Source: Ancylobacter defluvii
GTDB lineage: Bacteria > Pseudomonadota > Alphaproteobacteria > Rhizobiales > Xanthobacteraceae
Direction: 5' to 3'
DNA: 64,000 nt
Assembly: GCF_018390605.1 (NCBI RefSeq)
Contig: NZ_JAHBGD010000017.1
Location: 284,352-348,351, forward strand
Shown here piece after piece: positions 15,431 through 25,777 of the stretch (the first letter of the stretch is position 1; every line of letters begins with the position of its first letter). The translations under genes and the position numbers were made by a program. The notes under the pieces were generated by a model. It had not been told where the DNA came from. It made no database searches and worked only from the letters and a program-made list of their open reading frames with translations.

Positions 15431-15785
15431 TGGTCCATTGGTCCCAGCCTGCGCATCCAAGGCCAACGGTTGGAGGCGGCGGGGTCGACGTCTCGTCTCT
15501 CACCAAGCATTGAGCCCGCCCGTTCGGGACCACCGGAGAGCAGTTGATCGCATAGACGGCGCTGGTCATTCCTTTTGAGATGATCATGAGTCGATGAAAC
15601 GTATTGTTGGGAATCGCAGGGCCTTTTGACTTCAAATAAGCCGGGCCGATCCGGCAAAGGTTTCGTTCAACCGAGACGAAATAAGGCCCGGCATCGACGG
15701 TCCACGTCTCGGCAAGTGAAGGCGTTGCAATCAGCGTTCCGGCAACCGCAGCAATGCCAACGATCCCCAACTTCACGCACCTCAT
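15417..15785 (-). CDS. Antisense secreted cysteine-containing protein (moron)
   Basis: A 122-residue protein read against the tail operon between the chaperone and tape measure genes. It has a Sec signal peptide ([20 protein letters not shown], cleavage expected after PSLA). The mature part has four cysteines (NLCRIG, INCSPV, AQCLVR, LGCAGW) that could form two disulfides in the periplasm or outside. GAGAGGG precedes the ATG. Its end overlaps the gpGT stop tail-to-tail by 14 bp. A second isolated antisense insert with an exported product suggests a lysogenic conversion gene. No family recognised. Confidence 0.7.
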   Translation of the reverse strand: MRCVKLGIVGIAAVAGTLIATPSLAETWTVDAGPYFVSVERNLCRIGPAYLKSKGPAIPNNTFHRLMIISKGMTSAVYAINCSPVVPNGRAQCLVRDETSTPPPPTVGLGCAGWDQWTITRG

Positions 15786-15815
15786 GCCGTTGCCCTCTCA
15801 TTCCGAGATCCGAAA

Positions 15816-18800
15816 ATGGTTGCACTTTCTGCCATCCGCGAACTGACCGTTCGAGGTCGGAGCGAAGGGCTCGATACCCTCGCATCCGCCCTTGATCGCG
15901 TCCAGACGGCGCATGATCGCGTCGGCACCGCCAGCGAGACCAGTGCGCGTAAGCAGGAGAGTGCCCAACGTTCGTGGTCGCGGCATGAGGCATCCGTTGA
16001 TGGCACGGCCCGCGCTTATCAAAAGCTCAACCGCGACCTGTCGCTCGCCGAGCGCGCGCTCGGGCAGAACGTCATTACCCTCGACCGCTTTCAGAGCGAA
16101 TGGGGCCGCATCCGCAGCGATCTGGAACGCGCCGGCATCGAGGGATCGATCCGGCTGAACATCGACCAGTCCGGCCTGAACGGCCTGCTCGGCATCCGCG
16201 ACACGGTGAGGGATGTGGCGCGGGATAGCGCGTCGGCTTTCGAGCAGGAGTTCGCCCGTCTCGATGATATCGCTCGGCAGCAGGGCGAGGCGGCCGGGCG
16301 CGCCTTCCAGCAGTCGCTGAACGACAATTTCCGCATCGGTGGCCGGTCGGCCTCGCAGAACGGCGCCACCTTTTCGGCGCTGGAAGAGCAGATGCGTCGG
16401 CAGGATGAGATTGAGGCGGCCCGCTCGTCGCAGCTCGCCTCCGGCACGCAGCGCGGCTACGCCGACCTGTTCGGCTATGACAAGCCCCGCGCCTCAGCCG
16501 CGGCGTCGGCGGCCGTGTTCGTGGAGGTCGCGCGCGAGCAGGAGGAGATGGCGCGCCAGGCGCTGGCGCTTCGCGGTCAGATCGACCCGCTCGGCGCCGC
16601 CTTCGACCGGCTGAATGCGGATCTGGCGCGGTACAATACGCTGGCTGACGCCGGCATGATCTCGACGAACGAACTCGCCCTTGCGTCCAATATGGCGCGG
16701 GATCGTTTCGACCATACCGCGCGGAGCTTGAAGGCGATCGGCGACACCGGCTTGTCGAGCCACATGTGGACCAACATGTCGTACCAGATCAACGACATGG
16801 CCACGATGGCGATGTCGGGCGCGGGAGCGATGCAGATCCTCGGCACGCAGGCCGGGCAGGTCTTCCAGATCCTGCAGCAGGGCGAGCGCGGTATCGGCGG
16901 GACGCTGGCCGGCATCGGCTCGGAGATCGCCGCCTTCGCGAAGTCGCCGACCGGCATTGCTCTCGGCGTCACGGCTGCCGTCGTCGGCGCCATCGGCGCC
17001 ATCGGCTACTATGCCAATCAGGCCCGCCGGGGCTTCGAAACCGCCGACGAATCGCTGGCCCGGCATGAGAAGTCGATCCGTGGCCTGAGGGACGCCTATG
17101 GCGAGGCGGCCAAGGGCCTTGAGGAATACGAGAAGCAGTCGCGGCTATCGTTGCGCGCCGATGCGACGCTCTCGCTCCAATCGACGCGCGCCTCCCTGGC
17201 GGCGAGCGGCCGCGATGCGATCGGAACGCTCGGCCAGACGATCGACGAATATGGCGTGAACGTCTTCGCGGTGAACTACCGGTTCAACGCCGCGCGCAAG
17301 GAGATCGAGGCCTTCCACAAGTCGGCCGAGGCCGGTACGCCGGACTTCCTCAAGCTGCGCGACGCGGTGGCCGGCATCTACCTGGCCAATCCCGGCGATG
17401 ATCGCCTGCGGAAGATGTATCAGGAGATCGTGGACCTGACCGCACAGGGCTCCAGGCTGCAATCGGCGCTGCCCGGCGCGACGCAATCGGTGAAGGATTT
17501 CACCGACCAGTTCGGCGGCAACACGCTCTCGACGTTCGAGCAGGGGCTGGGTCGGATCATCAGCATGGTGCCGCGGCTGAAGGGCGCTTTCGACCTCCGC
17601 ACGCAGGCGGGAGATATCGAACAGGCTTTCGTGAATGGCCGTGCCCGGCTGGGTGCGGATCTCAGCAGCGGGCAGATCAGCCAGGGGCAATATCGGGCCA
17701 GACTTGGTACGCTGGAAAGCGCCTATGGCGAGGCCATGGACGGGAACCGTCAGGCCCAGTCGACCCTGCTCTCGCCGATGGATCGCTCTCGCCGCGAGCA
17801 CGAACTTGAGTTGCGGGCGATACAGGCGAAGACGACAGAGCAGCGCGCCCAGATCGAGATGGATCGCGCCCGCCTCAGCCTTGCGGGCCAGAACATCGGA
17901 TCGGCCGAGCGCGAATTGCTGATCCAGCAGGCAGGCGCGCGGGTTCAGGCGGAAGCCGTACAGCGCGAACGTGATCTCGCGCAGGAGCGGGATCGCGCCA
18001 CGCGCGAGCGTTTCGAGGGCGCGCGGCTCGATCTGCAATCGCTCAGCATGTCCGCCCGCGAGGCGGAGACCATGCGCTACGCCTATGAGCAGATGGCAGA
18101 GGCGCGCCGGGAGGCAGAGCAGTTCGGCCGCACGACCATCTCGGCAGAGCGCATCCGTCGGATCCGTGAGGAGGCGGAGGAGTGGGGGCGGGTTCGAGAG
18201 GCTATCGGCCAGACGAGGTTGGCTCAGGATCTACTCTTCGAGCGTCAGCAGCTTGGCCGCAGCGAGCTTGACCGCCAGATATACGGCGCCATGCGCTCGG
18301 CAGGGTTGTTGGATGCCGAGGGCGCGATCGTGGGCGCGCAAAATAAAGCACTCGCAAAGCAGTTCGAACTCAACGCGAAGATTTCTGAGATGCAAGGACT
18401 GTGGCGCGGGACAGGGCGTCAGATCGTCGATGCTTTCACGGAAGGTGGTAATGTCGCGCAAGTGATGCTCGATCGAGTCTCCTCCGTATTCAGCAACTAC
18501 GCTGGTAACGCGATCGACAACGGCATCAACTCTTTGATCTCTGGCCTGATCCCCGGCGCATCCCTCGGCCTCGCGAAATCTGGACCGATCGGTTCCAGCG
18601 CGAACAATGCAATGTGGGTGCGGCTAGCGGATGGCGCTGGCGTTCCTGGTGTTGGAGCAGTCGCGAACGATAACAAGCGTGGCCCCGGAATAGGCTCGGA
18701 CGCTGTTGCGGGTGGCACAACCCGCGACGCGCTGGCGCTCTCCCGGTCCTACGAAGGCTTGAATGAGCGGCGAGACACGGCTGCTATCAGCAACATACTT

Positions 18801-19691
18801 TCGGCCTCCGGCACGGCGCAGCTTGACCCGACCAAGCAGGCCTGGTGCGCGGCATATGCGAACGCGGTCCTTGCGCAATCGGGGATCGGCGGCACCGGTT
18901 CGAATCTGGCGGCATCGTTCCAGAGTTGGGGGCAAGCAACATCCGTCCCCAAGCTGGGCGACATTGTAAATCTGAAGCCGCAGGCCACTGGGGCCTCCGG
19001 TCACGTCGGGTTCTTCGGTGGCATGCAGGGCAGCGACGTGCTTGTGTCCGGGGGTAACCAGTCGAACAGCATAAGCACGGCAGCCTTCCCGGCCAGCGAT
19101 GTGCTGAGCTTCCGCACCGCGATCACCGAAGCCACCACCAGCACGTCGAAGTTCGGCACCGGCCTCACCGATGCCGCGTCGCAGGTGGCCGGCGGCCTCG
19201 GGCAGCTCGGCACTGGCGCCGGCGGGGTTGCGGCGGCGGCGGGTGGCGGCGGCGCCGGGCTCGGCGGACTGCTCACCGGCATCCTTGGTTTCGCCGGCAA
19301 GATCTTCGGCTTCGACGGTGGCGGCTATACCGGCTATGGCGCGAAATACGAGCCGGCCGGCATCGTCCACCGCGACGAATACGTCTTTTCCAAAGAGGCG
19401 GTGGCCGCAATCGGCGTGTCCAATCTGGACGCATGGCACCGGGCCGCGAAGCGTGGCAAGGGCTTCGCCGATGGCGGCTATGGCGGCGGCGCCATCGCTG
19501 TCCCCGTCGCCACCGGCGGCGGCGATATCGTGCAGATCAGCGTCGACGTCAAAGGCGCGCTGGGTGACGAGCAGATCAAGCGCATGGTCGTCGGCGCGGT
19601 TCAGCAGGGCATCGCCACCTATGACGCGCGGATGCAGAGCGGCCGGGTGCTGGCCTCGCGCATGCAGAACGCCAAGAAGAGGAACCTCTGA
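15816..19691 (+). CDS. Tape measure protein with embedded NlpC/P60-like peptidase domain
   Basis: A 1291-residue protein that sets tail length. The N-terminal half is helical and coiled-coil rich. A hydrophobic stretch ([20 protein letters not shown]) at about 390-410 may insert in membrane. Near the C-terminus a TIGR02594/CHAP-like cysteine peptidase is visible: [16 protein letters not shown] with Cys1011 and [10 protein letters not shown] with His1063. The end is Gly-rich, followed by [23 protein letters not shown], read in parts, a block common at tape measure ends. The peptidase probably cuts peptidoglycan during DNA entry. Confidence 0.88.
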   Translation: MVALSAIRELTVRGRSEGLDTLASALDRVQTAHDRVGTASETSARKQESAQRSWSRHEASVDGTARAYQKLNRDLSLAERALGQNVITLDRFQSEWGRIRSDLERAGIEGSIRLNIDQSGLNGLLGIRDTVRDVARDSASAFEQEFARLDDIARQQGEAAGRAFQQSLNDNFRIGGRSASQNGATFSALEEQMRRQDEIEAARSSQLASGTQRGYADLFGYDKPRASAAASAAVFVEVAREQEEMARQALALRGQIDPLGAAFDRLNADLARYNTLADAGMISTNELALASNMARDRFDHTARSLKAIGDTGLSSHMWTNMSYQINDMATMAMSGAGAMQILGTQAGQVFQILQQGERGIGGTLAGIGSEIAAFAKSPTGIALGVTAAVVGAIGAIGYYANQARRGFETADESLARHEKSIRGLRDAYGEAAKGLEEYEKQSRLSLRADATLSLQSTRASLAASGRDAIGTLGQTIDEYGVNVFAVNYRFNAARKEIEAFHKSAEAGTPDFLKLRDAVAGIYLANPGDDRLRKMYQEIVDLTAQGSRLQSALPGATQSVKDFTDQFGGNTLSTFEQGLGRIISMVPRLKGAFDLRTQAGDIEQAFVNGRARLGADLSSGQISQGQYRARLGTLESAYGEAMDGNRQAQSTLLSPMDRSRREHELELRAIQAKTTEQRAQIEMDRARLSLAGQNIGSAERELLIQQAGARVQAEAVQRERDLAQERDRATRERFEGARLDLQSLSMSAREAETMRYAYEQMAEARREAEQFGRTTISAERIRRIREEAEEWGRVREAIGQTRLAQDLLFERQQLGRSELDRQIYGAMRSAGLLDAEGAIVGAQNKALAKQFELNAKISEMQGLWRGTGRQIVDAFTEGGNVAQVMLDRVSSVFSNYAGNAIDNGINSLISGLIPGASLGLAKSGPIGSSANNAMWVRLADGAGVPGVGAVANDNKRGPGIGSDAVAGGTTRDALALSRSYEGLNERRDTAAISNILSASGTAQLDPTKQAWCAAYANAVLAQSGIGGTGSNLAASFQSWGQATSVPKLGDIVNLKPQATGASGHVGFFGGMQGSDVLVSGGNQSNSISTAAFPASDVLSFRTAITEATTSTSKFGTGLTDAASQVAGGLGQLGTGAGGVAAAAGGGGAGLGGLLTGILGFAGKIFGFDGGGYTGYGAKYEPAGIVHRDEYVFSKEAVAAIGVSNLDAWHRAAKRGKGFADGGYGGGAIAVPVATGGGDIVQISVDVKGALGDEQIKRMVVGAVQQGIATYDARMQSGRVLASRMQNAKKRNL

Positions 19692-20263
19692 TGCTCCCGG
19701 CCGAGCTCGCCGAAGAGGTCGCCAAGCGCCAGGCGCGCGTTGCGCGTCTCTACCGCTTCGACTGGATTCCGGGGCCGTCACGGTATTGGTCCGGTTTTGG
19801 TCCGATCCGAACCAATGATGGTCAGCAGTGGAAGGGGACCGGCGGCGTCATCAACGCCAGCCCCATCACCGCCGTGGTGAACGATAGCGCCCCAGAGCAG
19901 ACGTTCAGCTTGTCCGGGGTGACGCAGGAGTTCATCGACCAGGTGAAGGGCGAGACGGCCAATTGGCGCGGCCGGTTCGCCTTCATCCTGTTGCAGCCCT
20001 TCGACGAGTTCGCGCAGCCGAAGGGGCTACCTCGACCGATCTGGTGGGGCGTCATGTCGACCTTCACCGTCGCCGAGGATCGATCCGAAGGCATGCGGAC
20101 CAAGTCGATCACCCTGCAGGGCGAGAGCGTGCTGGTGAACCGCTTCTCGCCCCGCCAGTCCTATTGGACCGACCGCGACCAGCAGGCCCGGTTCCCCGGT
20201 GACAAGGCATGCGAGCGAGTGATGGGCATGACCGATAAAACCCTGACGATCCCCGGCCGCTGA
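19691..20263 (+). CDS. Tail protein (distal tail region)
   Basis: A 190-residue protein overlapping the tape measure stop by one base. It is beta-rich, with RLYRFDWIPGPSRYWSGFGP near the start and TFSLSGVTQEFIDQVKGETA later. The part TKSITLQGESVLVNRFSPRQ, then YWTDRDQQARFPGDKACERV, resembles the minor tail proteins that follow tape measures in gene-transfer-agent-like and rhizobial phages. The role is assigned by position. Confidence 0.65.
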   Translation: MLPAELAEEVAKRQARVARLYRFDWIPGPSRYWSGFGPIRTNDGQQWKGTGGVINASPITAVVNDSAPEQTFSLSGVTQEFIDQVKGETANWRGRFAFILLQPFDEFAQPKGLPRPIWWGVMSTFTVAEDRSEGMRTKSITLQGESVLVNRFSPRQSYWTDRDQQARFPGDKACERVMGMTDKTLTIPGR

Positions 20264-20646
20264 TGCTCCGCTCCTTCCTGATCGACCACGCCCGGCGACC
20301 TGTCCTCTGGGGCGCCGAGGACTGCTGCCTATTGATCGCCGATTGGTGGCTCCTGAACCACGGCGTCGACCCGGCGGCGGCCTATCGCGGCACCTATGCC
20401 ACCGAGGCCGAGAAGGATGCCGTGGTGGCGGCCTGCGGCGGCGTCGCGCGCATCGTGCGTCGCCTCGCCCTCGATGTCGGCGCCGAGCGCACCGGTGATC
20501 CGCAGCCGGGTGACTTCGGCGTCGTGCGCATCGACCGCAAGCATATCGGCGCCATCCGCGCGCCAGACGGGAAATGGGCCGCAAAGAGCGTCACGGGCCT
20601 CGTGATGTTCCGGCCGCCTCTCATCGTCGCCAGCTGGAAAATCTGA
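20263..20646 (+). CDS. DUF6950-type tail protein (NlpC/P60-like)
   Basis: A 127-residue protein with WGAEDCCLLIADWWLLNHGVD near the N-terminus, read in parts, where Cys in EDCC marks an NlpC/P60-like cysteine site. GDPQPGDFGVVRIDRKHIGA follows, with a His in the expected place. This matches small DUF6950-like proteins between tape measure and tail tip genes. It overlaps both neighbours by one base. It may be a tail-associated peptidoglycan hydrolase or an inactive relative. Confidence 0.7.
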   Translation: MLRSFLIDHARRPVLWGAEDCCLLIADWWLLNHGVDPAAAYRGTYATEAEKDAVVAACGGVARIVRRLALDVGAERTGDPQPGDFGVVRIDRKHIGAIRAPDGKWAAKSVTGLVMFRPPLIVASWKI

Positions 20647-22796
20647 TGCGTCGCTCAATCCTGCTCGCCACCACCGCAATCGCGCTGGTGCTGGTACCTC
20701 TGCGCCCGGCCAAGGCCGACCCGATCGTGACGCCGTTCGTGCTGTCGCTCGGCGCCGGGTTCGGCACGGCGGCGACCGGGCTCACGGCGCTGGGCACGCT
20801 GGTCTCCACCGGCTTGCAGGTCGGCATCGCCTATGGCGCCAGCTACCTCGCCTCGGCGCTGGCCGGCGAGCCGAAGATCAAGCCGGTCGATATCACCCAG
20901 ATCGTCAAACAGGACGTGCCGGCCCGGCGCAAGCATTACGGCCGGCGCAAGGTGGCCGGCGCCATGCTGATGGGCGAGACGCTGGGCGACGCCCTGCACA
21001 TGGTGATCGCCCATAATCAGGGCGAGATCGACGGGTTCGAACGGTTCTTCCTGCACGACCGGGAAGTCACCTTCAACGAGCTCGGCGGCATTGTCACCGA
21101 GCCCTATCCGGTCGGCTCGATCGTTCTCGATACCCGCAAGGGCACCGACGATCAGACGGCGTTCGGCGGCCTCGTGTCCGACGCGCCGTCGCTGTGGACG
21201 AACGACCATCGCGGCCGCGGCATCGCGATGTCCTACCTGAAGTGCAACGCCGTCGAGCAGGAGAAGCAAAGCGACGTCTATCCGCAGGGCATCCCCGCCC
21301 TCAGCAATATCGGCCGCTATTCGCTCTGCTACGACCCGCGCGTCGACGCCCGCGTCTGGACCCGCAACCTTGCCCTTCAGACGGCCGACTTCCTGACGCA
21401 CGCCGCCGGCCGGCAAATCCCGTGGAGCTACATCAACATCCCCCGGCTGATCGCATCAGCCAATCGCTGCGACAACCCGTTTCCGAAAAAGGACGGCAGC
21501 ACGATCCAGCAATATGCCGGAGGCCTGTCCTACGAGCTTCCCGGCGAGCCCGGCCCGGTGCTGGCCCGCTTCCTGTTCGCCATGGATGGCCGGCTCTCGC
21601 TGCTCTCCGACTGCACCATCGCCATCGATGCCGGCGCCGCCGTCACGCCTACTTACACCCTCACGGACGATCACATCATCGCCTACGAGCTGAAGCCGGT
21701 CCCGGCGCTCGGTGACGAGGCCAACGTCGTCGTCGTCAAATACTCGAACGCGGCGGCCGACTATGCCGAGGCGACCTGCGACCCATGGCGCGACGAGGAC
21801 GATATCTCGGCGTCCGGGCAGCAGAAGGACCATCCGCCGATCGAGGCCTACGAGATCGAGGACCACGCGCATGCGCGCTATCTCGCGCGGCTGGCCTGGC
21901 TGCGGAAGAACGCGCCCTATCCGGGATGGATCAAGGCCGACATGGACGGCCTGAACGCCTTCGACGAGCGGTTCATTCGGGTGAAGGGCACCCTCTACGA
22001 TCTGGACCGTACCTTCGAGATCACGGCGGCGCCGGAGTTCGATTTCTCAACCAACACGGTCACCCTGCAGGTGTCCGCCTTCGACCCGGAGGAGGCCTAT
22101 AACGGCTGGGTGCCGGCGCTGCACGAGGGGACGGCGCCGACCATTCCGACCAAGGCGGCGCCGAACACCCTCGATCCGCCGGAGAACCTCGTCGTCACGC
22201 CGCGCAGCCGCACCCTGTCGACGGGATCGCTGGCCCCGATCCTTGAACTGACGTGGGACACCACCAGCCGCTTCGGCATCGACGCCAAGGCGCAGATTTC
22301 CGAGCACGGCGCCGATTCATGGACGGACATCACCGTCGTGAAGGCGAGCGGTGCCGTGCCGACCAAGGCAGTTTCGGAGGTACTGAACGACGGGCAGGCC
22401 TATGATCTGCGCGTGCGCTGGGTCACGACGGCCGGCAAATTCAGCGACTGGGCGATCTACGAGAACGCCGTGGCCGTCGCCGACAGCACGCCGACCGACG
22501 AGCCCGTCGACATCGCTGCCGAGGATATCGGCGGTGGCCAGGTGCGGGTCTCCGGCGTGGCGCCGAACTCGCCGAACGTGAAGCAGATCAAGATCTACAC
22601 CAACACCACAGGCGCCACCCCGTCAGGCCTGCCGCGCAAGACGATCAACGTCATCAACCCCGGCGACGCCTTCTCGACGGTGGTCGGGAGCCTCGATGAG
22701 GGCGGCTGGTACTTCTGGGCCGCGGCGGCAAACGGTTCCGACCTCGTGAGCGGCCTCGTCCCGGCGGCCGACAACCCTGTCACTGTCGGGACCTGA
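20646..22796 (+). CDS. Tail tip / host-specificity protein (gpJ-like)
   Basis: A 716-residue protein starting at MRRSILLATT in a TGATG overlap. It opens with a signal-like hydrophobic segment and a Gly/Ala-rich part (LGAGFGTAATGLTALGTLVS) and has the tail-tip core (KHYGRRKVAGAMLMGETLGDA, read in parts; NQGEIDGFERFFLHDREVTF). The last third carries fibronectin type III-like strands (PENLVVTPRSRTLSTGSLAP; YDLRVRWVTTAGKFSDWAIY). gpJ-type proteins assemble the tail tip and contact the host receptor. Confidence 0.78.
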   Translation: MRRSILLATTAIALVLVPLRPAKADPIVTPFVLSLGAGFGTAATGLTALGTLVSTGLQVGIAYGASYLASALAGEPKIKPVDITQIVKQDVPARRKHYGRRKVAGAMLMGETLGDALHMVIAHNQGEIDGFERFFLHDREVTFNELGGIVTEPYPVGSIVLDTRKGTDDQTAFGGLVSDAPSLWTNDHRGRGIAMSYLKCNAVEQEKQSDVYPQGIPALSNIGRYSLCYDPRVDARVWTRNLALQTADFLTHAAGRQIPWSYINIPRLIASANRCDNPFPKKDGSTIQQYAGGLSYELPGEPGPVLARFLFAMDGRLSLLSDCTIAIDAGAAVTPTYTLTDDHIIAYELKPVPALGDEANVVVVKYSNAAADYAEATCDPWRDEDDISASGQQKDHPPIEAYEIEDHAHARYLARLAWLRKNAPYPGWIKADMDGLNAFDERFIRVKGTLYDLDRTFEITAAPEFDFSTNTVTLQVSAFDPEEAYNGWVPALHEGTAPTIPTKAAPNTLDPPENLVVTPRSRTLSTGSLAPILELTWDTTSRFGIDAKAQISEHGADSWTDITVVKASGAVPTKAVSEVLNDGQAYDLRVRWVTTAGKFSDWAIYENAVAVADSTPTDEPVDIAAEDIGGGQVRVSGVAPNSPNVKQIKIYTNTTGATPSGLPRKTINVINPGDAFSTVVGSLDEGGWYFWAAAANGSDLVSGLVPAADNPVTVGT

Positions 22797-22798
22797 TC

Positions 22799-23476
22799 AT
22801 GATCAGCATCGAGGAATGGAGCGCCCACCTTACCCCCCGCAATTCCTTCTTCGAACTGAAAGGGCTGGTGTCCTCCGGTGGACGGGTGGCCGACGGCCGT
22901 GAGCAGCGGGTGCAGGACGATGTCGGCTTCTGGCGGGTGTCCTACAGCTTCGCCATCCGCAACCGCGCCCAGGCGCTGGCCTATCGCGCCCTGCTGACGC
23001 GACTGCGCGCCGGCGAGAACATCGTGGCCAAAGTGTTCGATGCCTATGGCGTCACGGTCACCAACACCGCCGCCACGCCCTCGGCGAGCGTCGCTGTCGA
23101 CGCAGAGCTGCGCGCCACCACGCTGAATATGTGGACCATGGGGCTCGATCTTGAGCCGGGCATCTCGTTCTCGATTGGCAACCGACTGCACCGGATCACC
23201 GAGATCGTCGCGCGCACGGCCGGCAGTGTCGGCACGTGGAGCGATGCCGGCACGTGGAACGACGCCGGCCGGTGGATGGATGCTCCGGCGGCCACTGCCG
23301 ACGGCTGGGAAATCCGGTTTATGCCGCCGCTGCGCGAGGTTATCGACGCCGGCACGGTGGTCGACTTCATCAACCTCCAGTGCCTGTGCGTGATCGAGAA
23401 CGTCACCGACGGCGACATGGATCTTGAGCTCGGCTTCTTCGGCGACCCGACGCTGCCGCTGATCGAAACGATCTAA
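22799..23476 (+). CDS. Tail-tip-associated hypothetical protein
   Basis: A 225-residue protein two bases after the gpJ-like gene. It begins SIEEWSAHLTPRNSFFELKG and has a repeat-like motif (TWSDAGTWNDAGRW) near residues 145-160, an all-beta composition, and Cys-Leu-Cys near the end (LQCLCVIENV). I know no family. Its position between tip and fibre genes suggests a baseplate or fibre-adaptor component. Confidence 0.65.
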   Translation: MISIEEWSAHLTPRNSFFELKGLVSSGGRVADGREQRVQDDVGFWRVSYSFAIRNRAQALAYRALLTRLRAGENIVAKVFDAYGVTVTNTAATPSASVAVDAELRATTLNMWTMGLDLEPGISFSIGNRLHRITEIVARTAGSVGTWSDAGTWNDAGRWMDAPAATADGWEIRFMPPLREVIDAGTVVDFINLQCLCVIENVTDGDMDLELGFFGDPTLPLIETI

Positions 23477-23497
23477 CGCCCCTTCCGAGAGGACAAC

Positions 23498-25768
23498 ATG
23501 GATATTGATCCAATCGCCGACGGCGATGAGCTCGCTGACGTGCGCGCCAAGAATAATGCGGCTATCGAGGGGGTGAACACCGTCACGCCGAAGGTGGCGA
23601 CGCTCGAGGCGCGTGGCACGCTGCCGATGATCGCCCGGCCGGGCGACGATGTGCTCACCTACTCGGCTGTCACCACCGGGCCGGCGGCCGAGCGGCCGAT
23701 CGCTGGGTTCGGCGAGATCGTCGTCGACACCGATCTGGGCTTCGTGCTGGAGATCGATGGCGAGGATATCGATCCCGAGGCCGGTTACCGCGATATCGCG
23801 CTGCGCACGGATTTCGCGTTCGAGGATGGCCACGTCTACAAGGTCGACTTCGCGCTGAAGCGCGCGGTCGATCCGTCCGACCCGCTCGGCCACGGGATCG
23901 AGCTGCGCATCCAGAACCTGTCGGCCAGCAAGACGCATGTGAGCACGGCGCGACTGGGCGACGTGCTGGCGCCGGTGGTGGCGGATGGCGTGGTGCGCAG
24001 CTCCTTCCTGATCGGCAAGGCCGGTGCGCCGGGCACGCTCGATTACACCATCCCCGCGACCAGCCGCTATGGCGTGCCCTTCGTGCGCGTATTCGGAAGC
24101 GGCCAGACGACGCGGCTCGCCGTCATCGGGCGGCTGGTCGACGTGACCGATGTCATCTCCGGCGGCGCCGATCTCGCCCTGAAGGCCGACAAGTCGATCA
24201 CCGTGACCGGCGCAGGGCTGGCGTCGGGTGGCGGCCCGCTGGACGCCCCGCGCACCATCACGGTGCCGGCCGCCACCAATGCGGAAGCTGTCGCGGGGGA
24301 GATCACCAGCAAAGCCATGACGCCGGCCGCGAACAAGGCCGCTCTGGATGCGCGGGCGCCCATCACGGACGATGCCGACATGGTCGCCATTGTCGGACCG
24401 AATGGCAAAAGTGGGTTCACCGTCACCCCGTCGGGCAGGATCCTGAACAAGCATATCAGGGAGATCGAGAGCAAGGCGGACGCGGGCGCGCAAGCCGGCC
24501 TCTCCGTGAAGGTCATTGCCTCTGCGGATCTGCTGGCCATTGCCGGGCCGAACGGTAAAGGTGGGTTCACCGTCACTCCGTCGGGCAGGATCCTCTGCAA
24601 GGAGATCGACAATATCTACGGCGCCATCGCCGGCGTCGCCCGGCATGCCGGTCTCACCACGGTCTTTCGCCAGTTCTTCGCCGGCACCTCGATCCCCGCG
24701 GGATGGTCCGTCACCGGATGGACGGTTTCGAACGGGCTGGTGTCGCCGCCCACGGGGGACTGGGCGACCCTGGCGATGTTCGACACCTTCTCGGCCCTCG
24801 GCCGCAAGCGGATCGTCGCCCATATCCGCCTCGATGACCCGACCTCCAAGGTGGCCGTCGTCACCTACCCGATGGATGGCGGTTCCTACACGCTGGGAAC
24901 CGTCGTTACCGTCGACGCCTCCCTTGGCGCATCGAGTGCCGTGCTGCTGATGCAGCCGTGGAACGGGTCGGGTGCACCGACCGGCGGCAAGTCCGTCGCC
25001 ATCCCGTTCACCCTGGTCGCCGGCCGCGACTATGTCGTCGACCTCGAAAAGCTCGGCGGCGTCAACATTGCCCGCTTCACCGACACGATCACCGGCAAGG
25101 TCGTCACCCTCTCGGGCGAGCAGGATGACGCGGACGGCGCCGGTCGCCAGTGGGGCAAGCCCGGCCTGGCGTTCCTGTCCGGCAACGTGTTCGTCCGCCT
25201 CGTCGAATTCTATGCCGGCGTTCAGCAAAAGCCGTTCGGCCTGCTGTTCGGCGACAGCAACGGCGAGGGGTTCGGCGGCGTTCCCGACTGGCGCTATGGC
25301 TGGGCGCACCAGGTCGAGGCCCTTCGTGGTCGCGGCGACATGCTCAATGTCTGCCGCAGCGGCGACACGTCCGGCGGGATGCTCGATCGCATGCCCGTCG
25401 ATCTCGACATCTTCAACCCCCAGTTCGTCGTGCTCGGACAGGGCACCAACGACACCAACACCGCGACGTGGCAGGCCAACACGGCGGCGGCTATTGCCAA
25501 GGTGCTGGCGCGCGGCGCGACGCCGATCCTGCAAACGCTCGCGCCGCGCACGGGCTCCACCGCCAAGAACACGACCATCAATGGATGGATCAGGAGCCGG
25601 TATTTCGGCGATTACCCGTACGTCGATGTGGCGCGGGCGCTCTCGCTAGGCGGCGACGATGGCGCCTGGAACCCCGCCTTCAACAATGGCGACGGCGTCC
25701 ACGCGAACGTCCCCGGCCTGGAGCGGTGGGCCGAGCAGTACGCCATCGACGTTCCCTGGCTTTTCTAG
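23498..25768 (+). CDS. Tail fibre with C-terminal SGNH/GDSL hydrolase
   Basis: A 756-residue protein with a good ribosome site. After fibre-like N-terminal and middle parts there is a duplicated unit at about residues 290-370: IVGPNGKSGFTVTPSGRILN and IAGPNGKGGFTVTPSGRILC. The C-terminal domain (from about 580) is an SGNH hydrolase. It has FGDSNGEG with Ser587, the GQGTND block, and NGDGVHANV with Asp732 and His735. Such fibres deacetylate or depolymerise surface polysaccharide, which likely sets host range. No separate chaperone is obvious. Confidence 0.85.
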   Translation: MDIDPIADGDELADVRAKNNAAIEGVNTVTPKVATLEARGTLPMIARPGDDVLTYSAVTTGPAAERPIAGFGEIVVDTDLGFVLEIDGEDIDPEAGYRDIALRTDFAFEDGHVYKVDFALKRAVDPSDPLGHGIELRIQNLSASKTHVSTARLGDVLAPVVADGVVRSSFLIGKAGAPGTLDYTIPATSRYGVPFVRVFGSGQTTRLAVIGRLVDVTDVISGGADLALKADKSITVTGAGLASGGGPLDAPRTITVPAATNAEAVAGEITSKAMTPAANKAALDARAPITDDADMVAIVGPNGKSGFTVTPSGRILNKHIREIESKADAGAQAGLSVKVIASADLLAIAGPNGKGGFTVTPSGRILCKEIDNIYGAIAGVARHAGLTTVFRQFFAGTSIPAGWSVTGWTVSNGLVSPPTGDWATLAMFDTFSALGRKRIVAHIRLDDPTSKVAVVTYPMDGGSYTLGTVVTVDASLGASSAVLLMQPWNGSGAPTGGKSVAIPFTLVAGRDYVVDLEKLGGVNIARFTDTITGKVVTLSGEQDDADGAGRQWGKPGLAFLSGNVFVRLVEFYAGVQQKPFGLLFGDSNGEGFGGVPDWRYGWAHQVEALRGRGDMLNVCRSGDTSGGMLDRMPVDLDIFNPQFVVLGQGTNDTNTATWQANTAAAIAKVLARGATPILQTLAPRTGSTAKNTTINGWIRSRYFGDYPYVDVARALSLGGDDGAWNPAFNNGDGVHANVPGLERWAEQYAIDVPWLF

Positions 25769-25777
25769 GAGAGACAA

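Noticed and set aside
22595-25534. A 979-codon open frame antisense to the tail fibre genes
   Set aside because: It has no ribosome site and a low-complexity Arg/Gly/Asp/His translation. It mirrors the high-GC codon use of the fibre genes, which carry clear domains.
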